A stretch of DNA of 64,000 nt from Clostridium sp. KNHs214 (GTDB lineage: Bacteria; Bacillota; Clostridia; Clostridiales; Clostridiaceae), in assembly GCF_000744935.1 (NCBI RefSeq), contig NZ_JQMW01000014.1, forward strand, positions 1 to 64,000, in the 5' to 3' direction. The notes under the pieces were generated by a model, which was not told where the DNA came from, did no database searches, and saw only the letters and a program-made list of their open reading frames with translations. Made by a program: the position numbers and the translations under genes. Each line of letters opens with the position of its first letter. The first letter of the stretch is position 1. Positions 46,815 through 55,466 of this stretch are shown in pieces.

Positions 46815-47115
46815 TTTTAAGACAGTTAAGAACTTTTCCATTAGTTCTTACTGGATCGCAATCAATTATAACTTTCTTTTTCATCATTAGTATCTACCTC
46901 ATTTCTTCTGATTTTATGTTGTTTTGAAATCATTACTTATAATTTATTATATTTGCATATTTATATTATAATTATCCCACAAAAAGTATTGCATTACTTG
47001 AATTATGAAATTTCTCTGAATGTGCCTAAATTGCATAAGAAGCAAAGGAACTGTTTAAATTTATTGTTCCAAGCTCTTATGCAAGTCATAGAGGAGAAAT
47101 TTCATAATTCCACTC
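46815..47115. repeat. Gap with degenerate REP-like site and MITE copy
   Basis: A degenerate half-site AAGACAGTTAAGAAC is at 46820-46834. A ~150-bp MITE copy lies at 46969-47115: left end ATTATCCCACAAAAA, then the ATTATGAAATTTCTC and TTATGCAAGTCAT arms; the right terminus is missing and the copy ends next to the ABC transporter gene. No gene is supported in 46802-47122. Confidence 0.7.
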
Positions 47116-47122
47116 TCTTTGG

Positions 47123-48763
47123 TCAAAGAATGTTAAATTCCAAAACAATATTTGACGTTAATTGTTCAATTTTTTCATGTGATATAATAAATATTATTTT
47201 ATCTTCCTTATTTTTGTCCAAATATCTATATAAATTTTGCTTAGAATTTACATCTAGAAATGTTGAAACTTCATCTAATATTAATATATCAGCATTTAAA
47301 ATTAAAGCCCTCAGTATGCATATTTTTTGTCTTTGTCCACCTGAAAGATTTCCGCCATTATTGGTGATTATAGTATCTAAGTTTATTTGATTGCTGCATA
47401 TAACATCATCAAATCCCAATTGATTGCTTAATTCTACTATAATACTGTCTGGTATACTTTTACCTAAATTTATATTATTTCTAATTGTATCATCAAACAA
47501 ATAGACATTTTGCGGTACTACGCCCAAAACCTTCCTCATGCAACATTTATCAATATAATTAACAGGTACATCATCATAAGTTACAATACCTTTATCAGGC
47601 TTTAATATACCACTTAAAAGATTTATAAAAGTTGATTTACCAGACCCATTCACCCCTTTAATCTGCACTACATCTCCCATCTTAACTGAAAGATTAAAAT
47701 TTTTAAAGATATCTTTATTTTTATCATAGGAGAAGCTTAAAGCTTTAATATCTATCCCCTTTTTTATTCCATCTATATTGATACATTTTTTATCTACATT
47801 ATCCTCATCATCCTCATCTTTGATTATATCTAAATATCTATTAAATGCTGTTAAAGATTTTTGCAAACCTATATTTATATTTGTTAATGCTTTTATTGGA
47901 GCAAAGATGTATTCTGCATAAGAATTCAGTGCTACTATACTTCCAATGGTCAAATGCCCTTTTATAGCTAAATATCCTCCATAAAAAATAATCACTAAAG
48001 AAGGTATAAAATAAATTATTGATAAAAAAATCGCATTTACAGTACTAATAAAAAGATATCCATATTTATATTTTATATATTTATGCAAAGCCCTAGAAAG
48101 CCTTAATTCTCCATAGTTATATATCTTTAAAGATTTTATCAAATTAATATTATATAAATTTTCATGCAGTACATTATTTATATTAGAATACCCTTCCATA
48201 ATCATTTTGTTTGCTTGTTTATATTTAGGATTATAATATTTAATTATTACGTATATAAAAGGTGTCAGTGCCAGTGTAAGCAACATTATAGTTGTATTGA
48301 TATAACTCATTATAATTATGGTAGTAATAAACGTTACTACTTGATTAATAATAGAAACTATTGTTACTGTAAACAAATTCCCTACCTCTGGAAGTTCATT
48401 TAGTAACCTTGCCATTATTTCACCTGATTGTACCTTGTTAAAAAATGTAATATCTTTAATGGACACTTTTCTATACAAATTCATTCTAAGGTCATACAAA
48501 ATCTTTTCACCTATATATGTAAACAAATAGGTTTGAATTATAGATAGTAACTGTGTTATAACAAAAATCACTATAAATATAATTATATTTTTATATAAAC
48601 TATTCAAATCTCTATTGGCTATAGATACATCTATTATTTGCTTTACAATAAAAGGTGTTAACAGTGAAAGTATAGTGGATGATATCATAAGTATAAGTGC
48701 CATAATTTGCTTCAATATATAAGGTTTTATAATTTTATAAGCCATTTTATACTTTTTCACCAT
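47123..48763 (-). CDS. ABC exporter (permease-ATPase fusion) of the peptide locus
   Basis: This 546-residue protein has an N-terminal membrane domain with six segments (IMALILMISSTILSLLTPFIVKQIIDVSIANRD is the typical ABC_membrane start) and a C-terminal ATPase: Walker A GVNGSGKSTFI (about residues 370-380), Q-loop GVVPQNVYLFDDTIR, signature LSGGQRQKICILRAL and Walker B ADILILDEVSTFLD. There is no C39 peptidase domain, so a leader must be cut by another protease; the zinc protease encoded next upstream is a candidate. It probably exports the mature peptide. The gene follows the protease gene after one base. Confidence 0.9.
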   Translation of the reverse strand: MVKKYKMAYKIIKPYILKQIMALILMISSTILSLLTPFIVKQIIDVSIANRDLNSLYKNIIIFIVIFVITQLLSIIQTYLFTYIGEKILYDLRMNLYRKVSIKDITFFNKVQSGEIMARLLNELPEVGNLFTVTIVSIINQVVTFITTIIIMSYINTTIMLLTLALTPFIYVIIKYYNPKYKQANKMIMEGYSNINNVLHENLYNINLIKSLKIYNYGELRLSRALHKYIKYKYGYLFISTVNAIFLSIIYFIPSLVIIFYGGYLAIKGHLTIGSIVALNSYAEYIFAPIKALTNINIGLQKSLTAFNRYLDIIKDEDDEDNVDKKCINIDGIKKGIDIKALSFSYDKNKDIFKNFNLSVKMGDVVQIKGVNGSGKSTFINLLSGILKPDKGIVTYDDVPVNYIDKCCMRKVLGVVPQNVYLFDDTIRNNINLGKSIPDSIIVELSNQLGFDDVICSNQINLDTIITNNGGNLSGGQRQKICILRALILNADILILDEVSTFLDVNSKQNLYRYLDKNKEDKIIFIISHEKIEQLTSNIVLEFNIL

Positions 48764-48764
48764 A

Positions 48765-49619
48765 TCACCTACTTTTTAAAATATCTTTTACGATTTTATC
48801 ACTCTTAGTAGAATATATATCGCTTAATTGGATATTTTTAGTTTTCATATAATCAGTTAACAATCTCATTCCTATAACGTATCCAGTGCCAGGTTCTATA
48901 TTCCCTTCTGCACAACCTAAATTCATTAATTTTAAGATTAGATTACTGTCTGTTGAGTGTATATTTTTTATGTATATATTAAGTAATTTATTATAATCTA
49001 TATTTTTAGAATTAATATTTTTAGGTAAAATATACTTTTCTTCATCTTCTTTAGAATTCAAAAATTTTCTAGATGCAAGACAAGCTAATCCTTCTTCAAT
49101 TAACATATCCCCTAAAGTATGATTTATGTCTAATAATCCATAAAAAAATCTAACTATATGTGATAATTCATGTCCCATAGTAACACCCATGCGTATATAT
49201 GGCTCCTGGTCTAGTAGAAATTTCTCCACTGCAATATTTATAGAAGGATTAGTATAAGAGAGTATAGGAAAGGCTTCACAGGTATCTAAGCCACAAAAAA
49301 GATTGATGGTAACATTTTCGAATAAATTATAGGGTATATCCATGTCATAAAAAAACCTTTCAACTAAATCCTGTGGAACATTAAAATTCATAAGTTCATG
49401 ATATTTTTTCAAATTTTCTCTAAGGTTTGTATATAGCTGTAAGGAATATTTTTTAATCCTATCACCACTAAAGGGCACATAATACTTAAAATAATATGTT
49501 AATATGTCTTTGTTATCACTAATATATTCATTATTGTAATAATTTAAAAATTTCTCTTCATCAGCTTCAGCAAGATTTAAATTGTCAATCATTCCTTTAT
49601 ATAATATTTTTATTTTCAT
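48765..49619 (-). CDS. Zinc metalloprotease-like protein with HExxH motif (DUF2268-like)
   Basis: This 284-residue protein has a probable active site GVTMGHELSHIVRFFYG (HELSH at residues 150-154) followed at ~residue 175 by LIEEGLACLAS, whose glutamate could be the third zinc ligand, as in DUF2268-type proteases. The earlier half (YYFKYYVPFSGDRIKKYSLQLYTNLREN) is unassigned. There is no signal peptide, so it would act in the cytoplasm, for example on a precursor or leader peptide. It sits between the peptide/maturase genes and the ABC exporter, which points to peptide processing or immunity (inference). Confidence 0.72.
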   Translation of the reverse strand: MKIKILYKGMIDNLNLAEADEEKFLNYYNNEYISDNKDILTYYFKYYVPFSGDRIKKYSLQLYTNLRENLKKYHELMNFNVPQDLVERFFYDMDIPYNLFENVTINLFCGLDTCEAFPILSYTNPSINIAVEKFLLDQEPYIRMGVTMGHELSHIVRFFYGLLDINHTLGDMLIEEGLACLASRKFLNSKEDEEKYILPKNINSKNIDYNKLLNIYIKNIHSTDSNLILKLMNLGCAEGNIEPGTGYVIGMRLLTDYMKTKNIQLSDIYSTKSDKIVKDILKSR

Positions 49620-49636
49620 TTATATCAATTCCTTTT

Positions 49637-49796
49637 AGGTACATGAAAAGAAATAACAAGTCAAAGATACTAGTATATTTTGTGTGAGACAAGGAAGCAG
49701 TTTCCGTGGCTAATAGGACTACGGCGGATTCTGCTGACACAGTATGACGCAAAATAAACTAACATACTGACTATATTATTTATTTGAATGTGCCTT
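49637..49796. repeat. MITE, AGGTACATG type, copy 2
   Basis: It starts AGGTACATGAAAAGAAATAA and ends TTTGAATGTGCCTTA, with the same interior palindrome as copy 1. It lies between the four-cysteine peptide gene and the protease gene, possibly separating them into two transcripts. Confidence 0.87.
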
Positions 49797-49804
49797 ACAT
49801 ATTA

Positions 49805-49870
49805 TAAAAGTTAACTTTAATAATATATGATTTCATCTTTATATTATAAAGTTAACTTTTTTTGTTTTTT
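49805..49870. terminator. Bidirectional terminator after the peptide gene
   Basis: AGTTAACTTTAATAATATA pairs with TATATTATAAAGTTAACT around a short AT-rich loop, with T-runs on both outer sides. On the minus strand it follows the four-cysteine peptide gene by about 90 bases, giving that gene its own end. Confidence 0.65.
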
Positions 49871-49963
49871 CGTAATGTTTATGAAAAAATATAACTAGAA
49901 ATCCTTGAAGCTTTAAAACTTTCTTGTGCTAAAAAATTAGTATTAATACTCTTAACTAACTTT

Positions 49964-50116
49964 CTACTCCTTTTCAGAATATGGTTTTGCATAGTAACAT
50001 GGTCTTTTAAAAGTACTACATGATACTCTATCAGGACAATTTGGATCAGAATATCTACATAATACAGCCTGAGTCTTTCCAGAGTTCTTTAGATTTGGTA
50101 GAACTAAAAATTTCAT
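49964..50116 (-). CDS. Candidate precursor peptide, 50 residues, four cysteines
   Basis: This is a small ORF between the radical SAM maturase and the protease. It begins MKFLVLPNLKNSGKTQAVLC and continues RYSDPNCPDRVSCSTF, then KRPCYYAKPYSEKE. Cysteines are at 20, 27, 33 and 40 (gaps of six, five and six residues). The ATG is preceded by AAAAGGAGTGATATT. A basic N-terminal ~19 residues without cysteine would be the leader; the cysteine-bearing half would be the core. It resembles clostridial Cys-rich peptides that accompany SPASM maturases (the Clo7bot/CcpM type, from memory and not verified). Thioether crosslinks are the expected modification (inference). Confidence 0.72.
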   Translation of the reverse strand: MKFLVLPNLKNSGKTQAVLCRYSDPNCPDRVSCSTFKRPCYYAKPYSEKE

Positions 50117-50185
50117 AATATCACTCCTTTTAACAATAAAATATATTTAATAAAAAAGCGAATATATATGCCTTTTTATTATTAA

Positions 50186-51517
50186 CTATTTAGCTACCGT
50201 ATTTTCTTGTTCACCTTTATAAAGAGAAGCAGCAATTTCTTTAATATATAAATCTAACGAATACTTATATTCAACACATCTTTCAGATTGATCTAATCTT
50301 TTGCGTGGGCAGCCTCCCATACATATAGGCAAAATAGAACATTCCCTACACTTTTCATCTTCTGTAGGATCATATAGCATAAAATCAAATAATCTCTTAC
50401 TGTAAGGCATTTTTTCATTTATTTTACTATCTATATGACCTATTCTGTACTCTTCAATCCCTATATCAGTCCAACATTTATATAAATATCCTTCTGGATC
50501 AATAACATACGATTTTTTATAATCTGCACCACAATACGTGTGCTTTATTTTGGGATACATTTGCGTTAAATCCTTTGAAAAACCAGTATCAATTAACTTA
50601 TTTTCAAATTGATAAACTACACTTGCGAAATCATCAAATTTTAAACAATCGCAACTGTTATAACAATTATTTGAAGGCTCTACATATCCTAAATAAATAG
50701 ATACCTTATGCTGCAAATTATTCTGGTGTAATATATTAAGCAGTTCATAAACCGTGTCTTTACTATCAATATCCGTATTAATTCTTATAGCTATATTTTT
50801 AAATATATCAACGCACTCAGTTATATTTTTTAATATCACATGAAAGGTCTCTCTTCCACCTACTAGAGGACGTTTTTTATTGTGAATTTCAGGTGGTCCA
50901 TCTAGTGTAACCTGAACAGAATCTATACTATAAGTCCTAAGTTTAATTGCTGTCTCTTTACTTAAATTAAATCCGTTAGTTACCATACTTGCACTATATC
51001 TAATATTATTTTCTTTGCATATTGTCATAAACTTCTTAGACATATCTTCGATAATCTCTAAAGTTAAGAGGGGCTCTCCACCATACCACGTAACATCTAA
51101 AGACTCTATATACTTCTGATTGTCTTTAACTAATTGAATAATTTTATTTTGAATATCATCAGACAATATTAATTTTCCTCTACTATTTTTTTCATAACAA
51201 TATATACATTCAAAATTACAGTTTAAAGTGGGCGCTATTGTTAATGAAAGGCTGTTATCAGAATATCTTGTATTTAACATTCTGTATTTAATAAGCTTAA
51301 GTTCATCCTCATCATCTTCAATTAAGTAGCCGCCTTTTTTTAAATCATCTAAAAAATCTTCATCATCTATTTCTTTATGGTTATTGATAAAGTTCGTTAA
51401 TTTTTCATACTTATCTTTTTCTACTACTGCCAAAGAATTAGTTAAGGCATTATATGCTATTACTTGATAATTATCCATTTGAAATGGTAAGAAAAAATTA
51501 TACCTTGATGGTTTCAT
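50186..51517 (-). CDS. Radical SAM/SPASM peptide maturase
   Basis: This 443-residue protein has an N-terminal ~90-residue leader-binding region (MDNYQVIAYNALTNSLAVVEKDKYEKL), the radical SAM cluster site CNFECIYCYEKN (cysteines 100, 104 and 107), and a SPASM auxiliary-cluster tail (HTYCGADYKKSYVIDPEGYLYKCW; CRECSILPICMGGCPRKR; CVEYKYSLDLYIKE). This is the layout of sactipeptide/ranthipeptide maturases. It is encoded 69 bases upstream of the four-cysteine peptide, and the pair is followed by a protease and ABC exporter. The substrate is most likely that peptide. A MITE lies 27 bases upstream of its start. Confidence 0.9.
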   Translation of the reverse strand: MKPSRYNFFLPFQMDNYQVIAYNALTNSLAVVEKDKYEKLTNFINNHKEIDDEDFLDDLKKGGYLIEDDEDELKLIKYRMLNTRYSDNSLSLTIAPTLNCNFECIYCYEKNSRGKLILSDDIQNKIIQLVKDNQKYIESLDVTWYGGEPLLTLEIIEDMSKKFMTICKENNIRYSASMVTNGFNLSKETAIKLRTYSIDSVQVTLDGPPEIHNKKRPLVGGRETFHVILKNITECVDIFKNIAIRINTDIDSKDTVYELLNILHQNNLQHKVSIYLGYVEPSNNCYNSCDCLKFDDFASVVYQFENKLIDTGFSKDLTQMYPKIKHTYCGADYKKSYVIDPEGYLYKCWTDIGIEEYRIGHIDSKINEKMPYSKRLFDFMLYDPTEDEKCRECSILPICMGGCPRKRLDQSERCVEYKYSLDLYIKEIAASLYKGEQENTVAK

Positions 51518-51544
51518 AATATCTCCCCCTCATTAATTGCTGTT

Positions 51545-51699
51545 AGGTACATGAAAAGAATAACAATTCAAAGCCGTTGATATATTTTGTGTCAGACAAG
51601 GAACCAGGTTCCTGTGCTAGTAAAACTATCGACGGGTTCTGCTGACGCAATATGACGCAAAGCTAGCATGCTGACTTGTTATTTATTTGAATGTGCCTT
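51545..51699. repeat. MITE, AGGTACATG type, copy 3
   Basis: AGGTACATGAAAAGAATAAC and ATTTGAATGTGCCTT ends, with TTA at both borders. With copy 2 it brackets the maturase and peptide genes in the same orientation. The remainder of 51700-52074 is AT-rich with nothing recognised. Confidence 0.85.
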
Positions 51700-52074
51700 A
51701 TCTATATGCAAAATAAATTATAAATTTATAGGCATTAGATATCTTAAACTTATTTTACATCTTTTGCCATAAAGCTGTCAATTATTTTCCAGTTCTATAA
51801 TTTTACAATTATAGATAAAATATTTCTCAACTTCCTTTAAAAGAACAAGCTTTCTTTATATTTAACATAGCTTTTCCATATGCGTATGCGAGTGTCCAAT
51901 AGCCTAAGGGTTATATGGTAAAATATTTGCACTTGATATAAATTTTACATATACTAAAGTAAAAAAAGTATAAATTTTTACTGGTACAATTTCACAAAAA
52001 TCATAGAATGCTTAAAATTATTTAAAATTCAATGATTAAAATTGACCTAAAAATTTATACTTTTCTTAGAAATT

Positions 52075-52108
52075 AAAAAACCCCTTAAATAGTCACCTAT
52101 TTAAGGGG
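52075..52108 (-). terminator. Strong terminator of the cold-shock gene
   Basis: On the minus strand CCCCTTAAATAG pairs with CTATTTAAGGGG, 12 bases each, followed by TTTTTT. It lies 16 bases beyond the cold-shock stop. Confidence 0.88.
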
Positions 52109-52123
52109 TAAAATATTCACTAA

Positions 52124-52321
52124 TTAGATTATAGTAATATTTTCTGCTTGTGGTCCTTTTTGTCCTTGAACTACGTCATAAGAAACCTTTTGACCTTCTT
52201 CAAGAGTTTTGAAACCATCTGTATTTATTTGAGAAAAATGTGCGAAAACATCTTTTCCATCTTCTCCTGTAATAAATCCAAATCCTTTTTCTGAATTAAA
52301 CCATTTAACTGTACCAGTCAT
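52124..52321 (-). CDS. Cold-shock protein (CspA family)
   Basis: This 65-residue single cold-shock domain has both RNA-binding motifs: [27 protein letters not shown] contains RNP1 (KGFGFI) and RNP2 (VFAHF), and it ends [12 protein letters not shown]. Such proteins melt RNA structures and bind single-stranded nucleic acids. It stands alone with a strong terminator and a long (about 300-bp) upstream region, as is common for csp genes, whose leaders act as temperature-responsive RNA (the sequence does not prove this here). The ATG follows AGGTACACGTT, a moderate site. Confidence 0.95.
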   Translation of the reverse strand: MTGTVKWFNSEKGFGFITGEDGKDVFAHFSQINTDGFKTLEEGQKVSYDVVQGQKGPQAENITII

Positions 52322-52634
52322 ATAACGTGTACCTCCGAAATTTTATTTTCCTTAAACTTTTTGTAATAATGCACCAATAAAATTTCGATTAATAAATCAT
52401 TTGTTTTATAATACTAATTGAAATATATCTGTGTTATATTATTTACTATTCATTTAAGCAATATATTAATAATAGCATACTTTATTATATAAAGCAACAC
52501 CTTTTTTACAATTATTTTATTTTAAGTCAACAATACCCGTACAAGGTTCAAATAACTCTTGTGTACTCTGCCTTTACTTACTCACACTGAAGTAATGACT
52601 TCTTGGTTAAATGAATTTTCTTCTTGCTCTTATT

Positions 52635-53300
52635 TTATTTAAAAGGCAAAAGAAATAGCACTGAGAAAAAATGACATATACTTCCTCCAAGCACAAACAC
52701 ATGCCAAATAGGATGAGCACAACGAAGATTATTCCTAGAATAAAAATATGCACCTACAGTGTAAGTCACTCCACCAGCTATAAGCATAATTAAGCTTATA
52801 GTCGATATTGAAAAGTAAAGTTTTTTTAGTGAAATAACTATGAACCAGCCCATAGCTATATAGATTATAGTTGAAATTTTACCAAGCCTTCCGTCCTCCA
52901 GCTCTTCATGCCTTCCTAAAACAATTGCCTTAAAAACTATACCCAAAATTGCAAGCCCCCACTGGATTCCAAATATGGTCCATCCCAAAGGCCCTCTTAA
53001 AACAGTTAAAGTGTATGGAGTGTACGTTCCTGCAATTAGCACAAATATAGAAGAATGATCAAAAACTCTCAATACTTTCTTTGCTTTTTTAGACTGTATA
53101 CTGTGATACAAAGTTGAAAATAAATATAAAAGCACAAGACCACAACCAAATATTGTAAAAGACACCACATACCAAGCATCTCCATACATAGCCGAAAAAA
53201 CAATGAGAATTACAAGTTCCGCAATAGCTATCAACGTTCCAACCCCGTGAATTACAGCATTTGCAATCTCCTCACCCTTAGTATAATATTTGTTTAACAT
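52635..53300 (-). CDS. TrhA/hemolysin III family membrane protein
   Basis: This 221-residue protein has seven hydrophobic segments and the family's conserved metal-type residues: KGEEIANAVIHGVGTLIAI at the start, LYHSIQSKKAKKVLRVFDHSSIFVLIAGTYTPYTLTVLRGP in the middle and HPIWHVFVLGGSICHFFSV at the end. The histidine and aspartate positions are those of the PAQR-like hydrolase fold. The family has been linked to membrane energetics in Bacillus (YplQ/TrhA); hemolytic activity is doubtful. It is monocistronic. 53301-53768 is a divergent AT-rich gap with no gene. Confidence 0.9.
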   Translation of the reverse strand: MLNKYYTKGEEIANAVIHGVGTLIAIAELVILIVFSAMYGDAWYVVSFTIFGCGLVLLYLFSTLYHSIQSKKAKKVLRVFDHSSIFVLIAGTYTPYTLTVLRGPLGWTIFGIQWGLAILGIVFKAIVLGRHEELEDGRLGKISTIIYIAMGWFIVISLKKLYFSISTISLIMLIAGGVTYTVGAYFYSRNNLRCAHPIWHVFVLGGSICHFFSVLFLLPFK

Positions 53301-53768
53301 AATACTCCTCCATTAATAAAAGCACCTGAAGAGTGCATTTTTTCAAAATTTTAATTCTTTACAAGCAAAATATATCTTCTTTTATTCATTATCTATTCAT
53401 TTGTTATCCAATACATTAACCAATATATTATTTGTATCATTCTAGTATTATTATACACCACTGCTCCTAAGGGTGTAAAATTTATATGCTTATTATATAG
53501 AATTACCATTCACTATTTAATATATCGGTTTTTATTTTCACTTCATTTTTAAATATATTTTTTCTCCTTATATAAACTTTTTTACTAAATTATAACATAA
53601 AACTAACCTAGTTGTAACATTGTATTTCAAAATTCTCATTATATATTACATATATTACCTATATTGCATATCGCATAAGCCAAATAAATAGTTTATAATA
53701 TACATAATCTTTGAAAAAATATATACTCTTTAATAATATATATTTTTTGATATAAATGGTAATTATTA

Positions 53769-54656
53769 TTGGAGGTGAGGATCATAATTAAAGAAATTAA
53801 AGCCAAAACCATATTGGGTACTATGAAATCTCCAGATTCTTGGTTCGGAGTAAAATATAATATGAATTTATATAAAGGTTGTGAACACAGATGCATATAC
53901 TGTGACTCCCGAAGTGAATGTTACCAAATAGAAAATTTTGATGATGTGCTAGTAAAAATAAACGCTGAAGAAATACTAAATAAAGAGCTTAAAGGTAAAA
54001 AAGTCAAAGGTATAGTTGGCACTGGTTCTATGAGCGATCCCTATACTCCAGCGGAAGCAAAATATGGATTAACAAGAAAGGCTTTATCTTTAATAGCATT
54101 TTATAATTTCTCCGTGCATATTGTAACTAAAAGTAATTTAGTATTAAGGGATTTAGATATATTAAAACTAATTAACAGAAACTATGCCAATGTAGCCTTT
54201 ACCATTACCACTACAGATGATGCTTTAGCAAAAAAAATCGAGCCTCTAGCTCCATCTCCTTCCGAAAGATTTGAAGCTATGAAAGAGCTTTCTAAGGCTG
54301 GAATACGCACAGGCGTTACAATGATGCCTATTCTTCCCTTTATTGAAGATAATAAAGAAAATATTGAAAGCATCATAAAAAACACCACCAAATATGGTGG
54401 TAAATATATAGTCCCTTGGTTTGGATTAACTCTAAGAGACAGGCAACGCAGCTACTATTACTCAAAACTAAATGCCCTATTTCCTGATTTAAAAGCTAAG
54501 TATGAAAATATTTATGGAAATAAATACATGTGCAATGTTCCCAATAATAACTCTCTATATAATTTTTTTAAAGAAAAATGTGCACAATACGGTCTGGGCA
54601 GCCAAATGAAAGATGCCTATTACCATGAAGAAATTGAGCAATTGAAGCTATTTTAG
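53769..54656 (+). CDS. SPL-like radical SAM protein (COG1533 type)
   Basis: This ~295-residue protein has the radical SAM site NLYKGCEHRCIYCDSRS and the family motifs GTGSMSDPYTPAE, VHIVTKSNLVLRDLDIL and GIRTGVTMMPILPFI, all typical of the Rv2578c/spore-photoproduct-lyase-like group. The tail PWFGLTLRDRQRSYYYSKL is also family-typical. The start is unclear: the first in-frame codon is TTG (53769), but a strong GGAGGTG lies inside it, and the codons with suitable spacing behind it are ATC, ATA and ATT (53781-53789). A non-AUG start is possible. It is rightward in a mostly leftward region. Function is unknown. Confidence 0.85.
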   Translation: MEVRIIIKEIKAKTILGTMKSPDSWFGVKYNMNLYKGCEHRCIYCDSRSECYQIENFDDVLVKINAEEILNKELKGKKVKGIVGTGSMSDPYTPAEAKYGLTRKALSLIAFYNFSVHIVTKSNLVLRDLDILKLINRNYANVAFTITTTDDALAKKIEPLAPSPSERFEAMKELSKAGIRTGVTMMPILPFIEDNKENIESIIKNTTKYGGKYIVPWFGLTLRDRQRSYYYSKLNALFPDLKAKYENIYGNKYMCNVPNNNSLYNFFKEKCAQYGLGSQMKDAYYHEEIEQLKLF

Positions 54657-54764
54657 TAATAATGTCTTATAAACAAAAGTTTGCGTGAAGTTCTTGACCT
54701 ATCATAAAGTTTTTATTCAGTTTATTTACCAAATGGCTATTTATCTATAATTATTTATCTATGA

Positions 54765-55005
54765 TTATTTCTTTATGATTATTTCTTTTCCTCCCTTACG
54801 CCATTTTGCAAATTCAGCTGTAGCTGTAAAAAGTACATCTGTGGATGAATTAAGTGCTGTTTCAAAAGAATCTTGCAGTACACCTACTATAAATCCCACA
54901 CCTACTACCTTCATAGCAATATCGTTTGGAATGCCGAACAAGCTACATGCTAAAGGAATGAGTAATAATGAACCACCAGCTACCCCTATAAAAAAAGTTA
55001 ATGAG
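54765..55005 (-). pseudogene. C-terminal fragment of a dicarboxylate/amino acid:cation symporter
   Basis: Leftward reading gives [47 protein letters not shown] and [15 protein letters not shown], the conserved C-terminal region of DctA/GltP-family symporters (about 75 of ~400 residues). It has no start or upstream part: the sequence changes at about 55005 to a rightward fragment of another gene, so this is a deletion remnant. Confidence 0.75.
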
Positions 55006-55158
55006 AAATCTTGGGAAGAAAGCAACGGCGCAAAAGGTGCCTTAAAAGCTAGAAATATTGAAATATATGAACTTAGTTCAGAACAACTATGTGAAGAATA
55101 TTATCTTTCCAAGAGTAATATAAAAAGAATAATAAGAAATGAAAAATCAGCAAGTTAG
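55006..55158 (+). pseudogene. C-terminal fragment of a CD3324-like helix-turn-helix protein
   Basis: Rightward reading gives [20 protein letters not shown], then [21 protein letters not shown] and a stop at 55156-55158. It resembles the tail of small clostridial Mor/CD3324-like proteins, where RNxEIY...LS..YYLSxxSIKRII is the helix-turn-helix. It abuts the symporter fragment tail-first. The rest of 55159-55466 holds nothing supported. Confidence 0.5.
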
Positions 55159-55466
55159 CAATAAAAAACAGCAGATAAATGACCTATTAAAAGGCCCATG
55201 CTAAGAACATATACTATAATATATTGCTAGTTTTAAATCTGCAAAACAATATATTTTATATAAATTTCTTAATACAACATCCCTCTAATAAGAAAATACT
55301 TTCTGCTGTTTTTATTATAAACCTAGCCCTGATAACCCTACGTTTGTTTATTTCTTTCTTCTTATTTCTTTGCTTGTCTAAATTCAGTGTTCAGTGTTCC
55401 ACCGAAGATTACCATCTCCAATATTTAAGTAGTTAAGTAGAAACTTTGTTTGTAAAACTTGCACCT

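Noticed and set aside
54775-55158. A 127-residue rightward frame
   Set aside because: Its first two thirds are the antisense of the symporter fragment; only the last ~50 residues look like protein.
55224-55436. A 70-residue hydrophobic rightward frame
   Set aside because: It has no ribosome site, and its composition is that of random AT-rich DNA.
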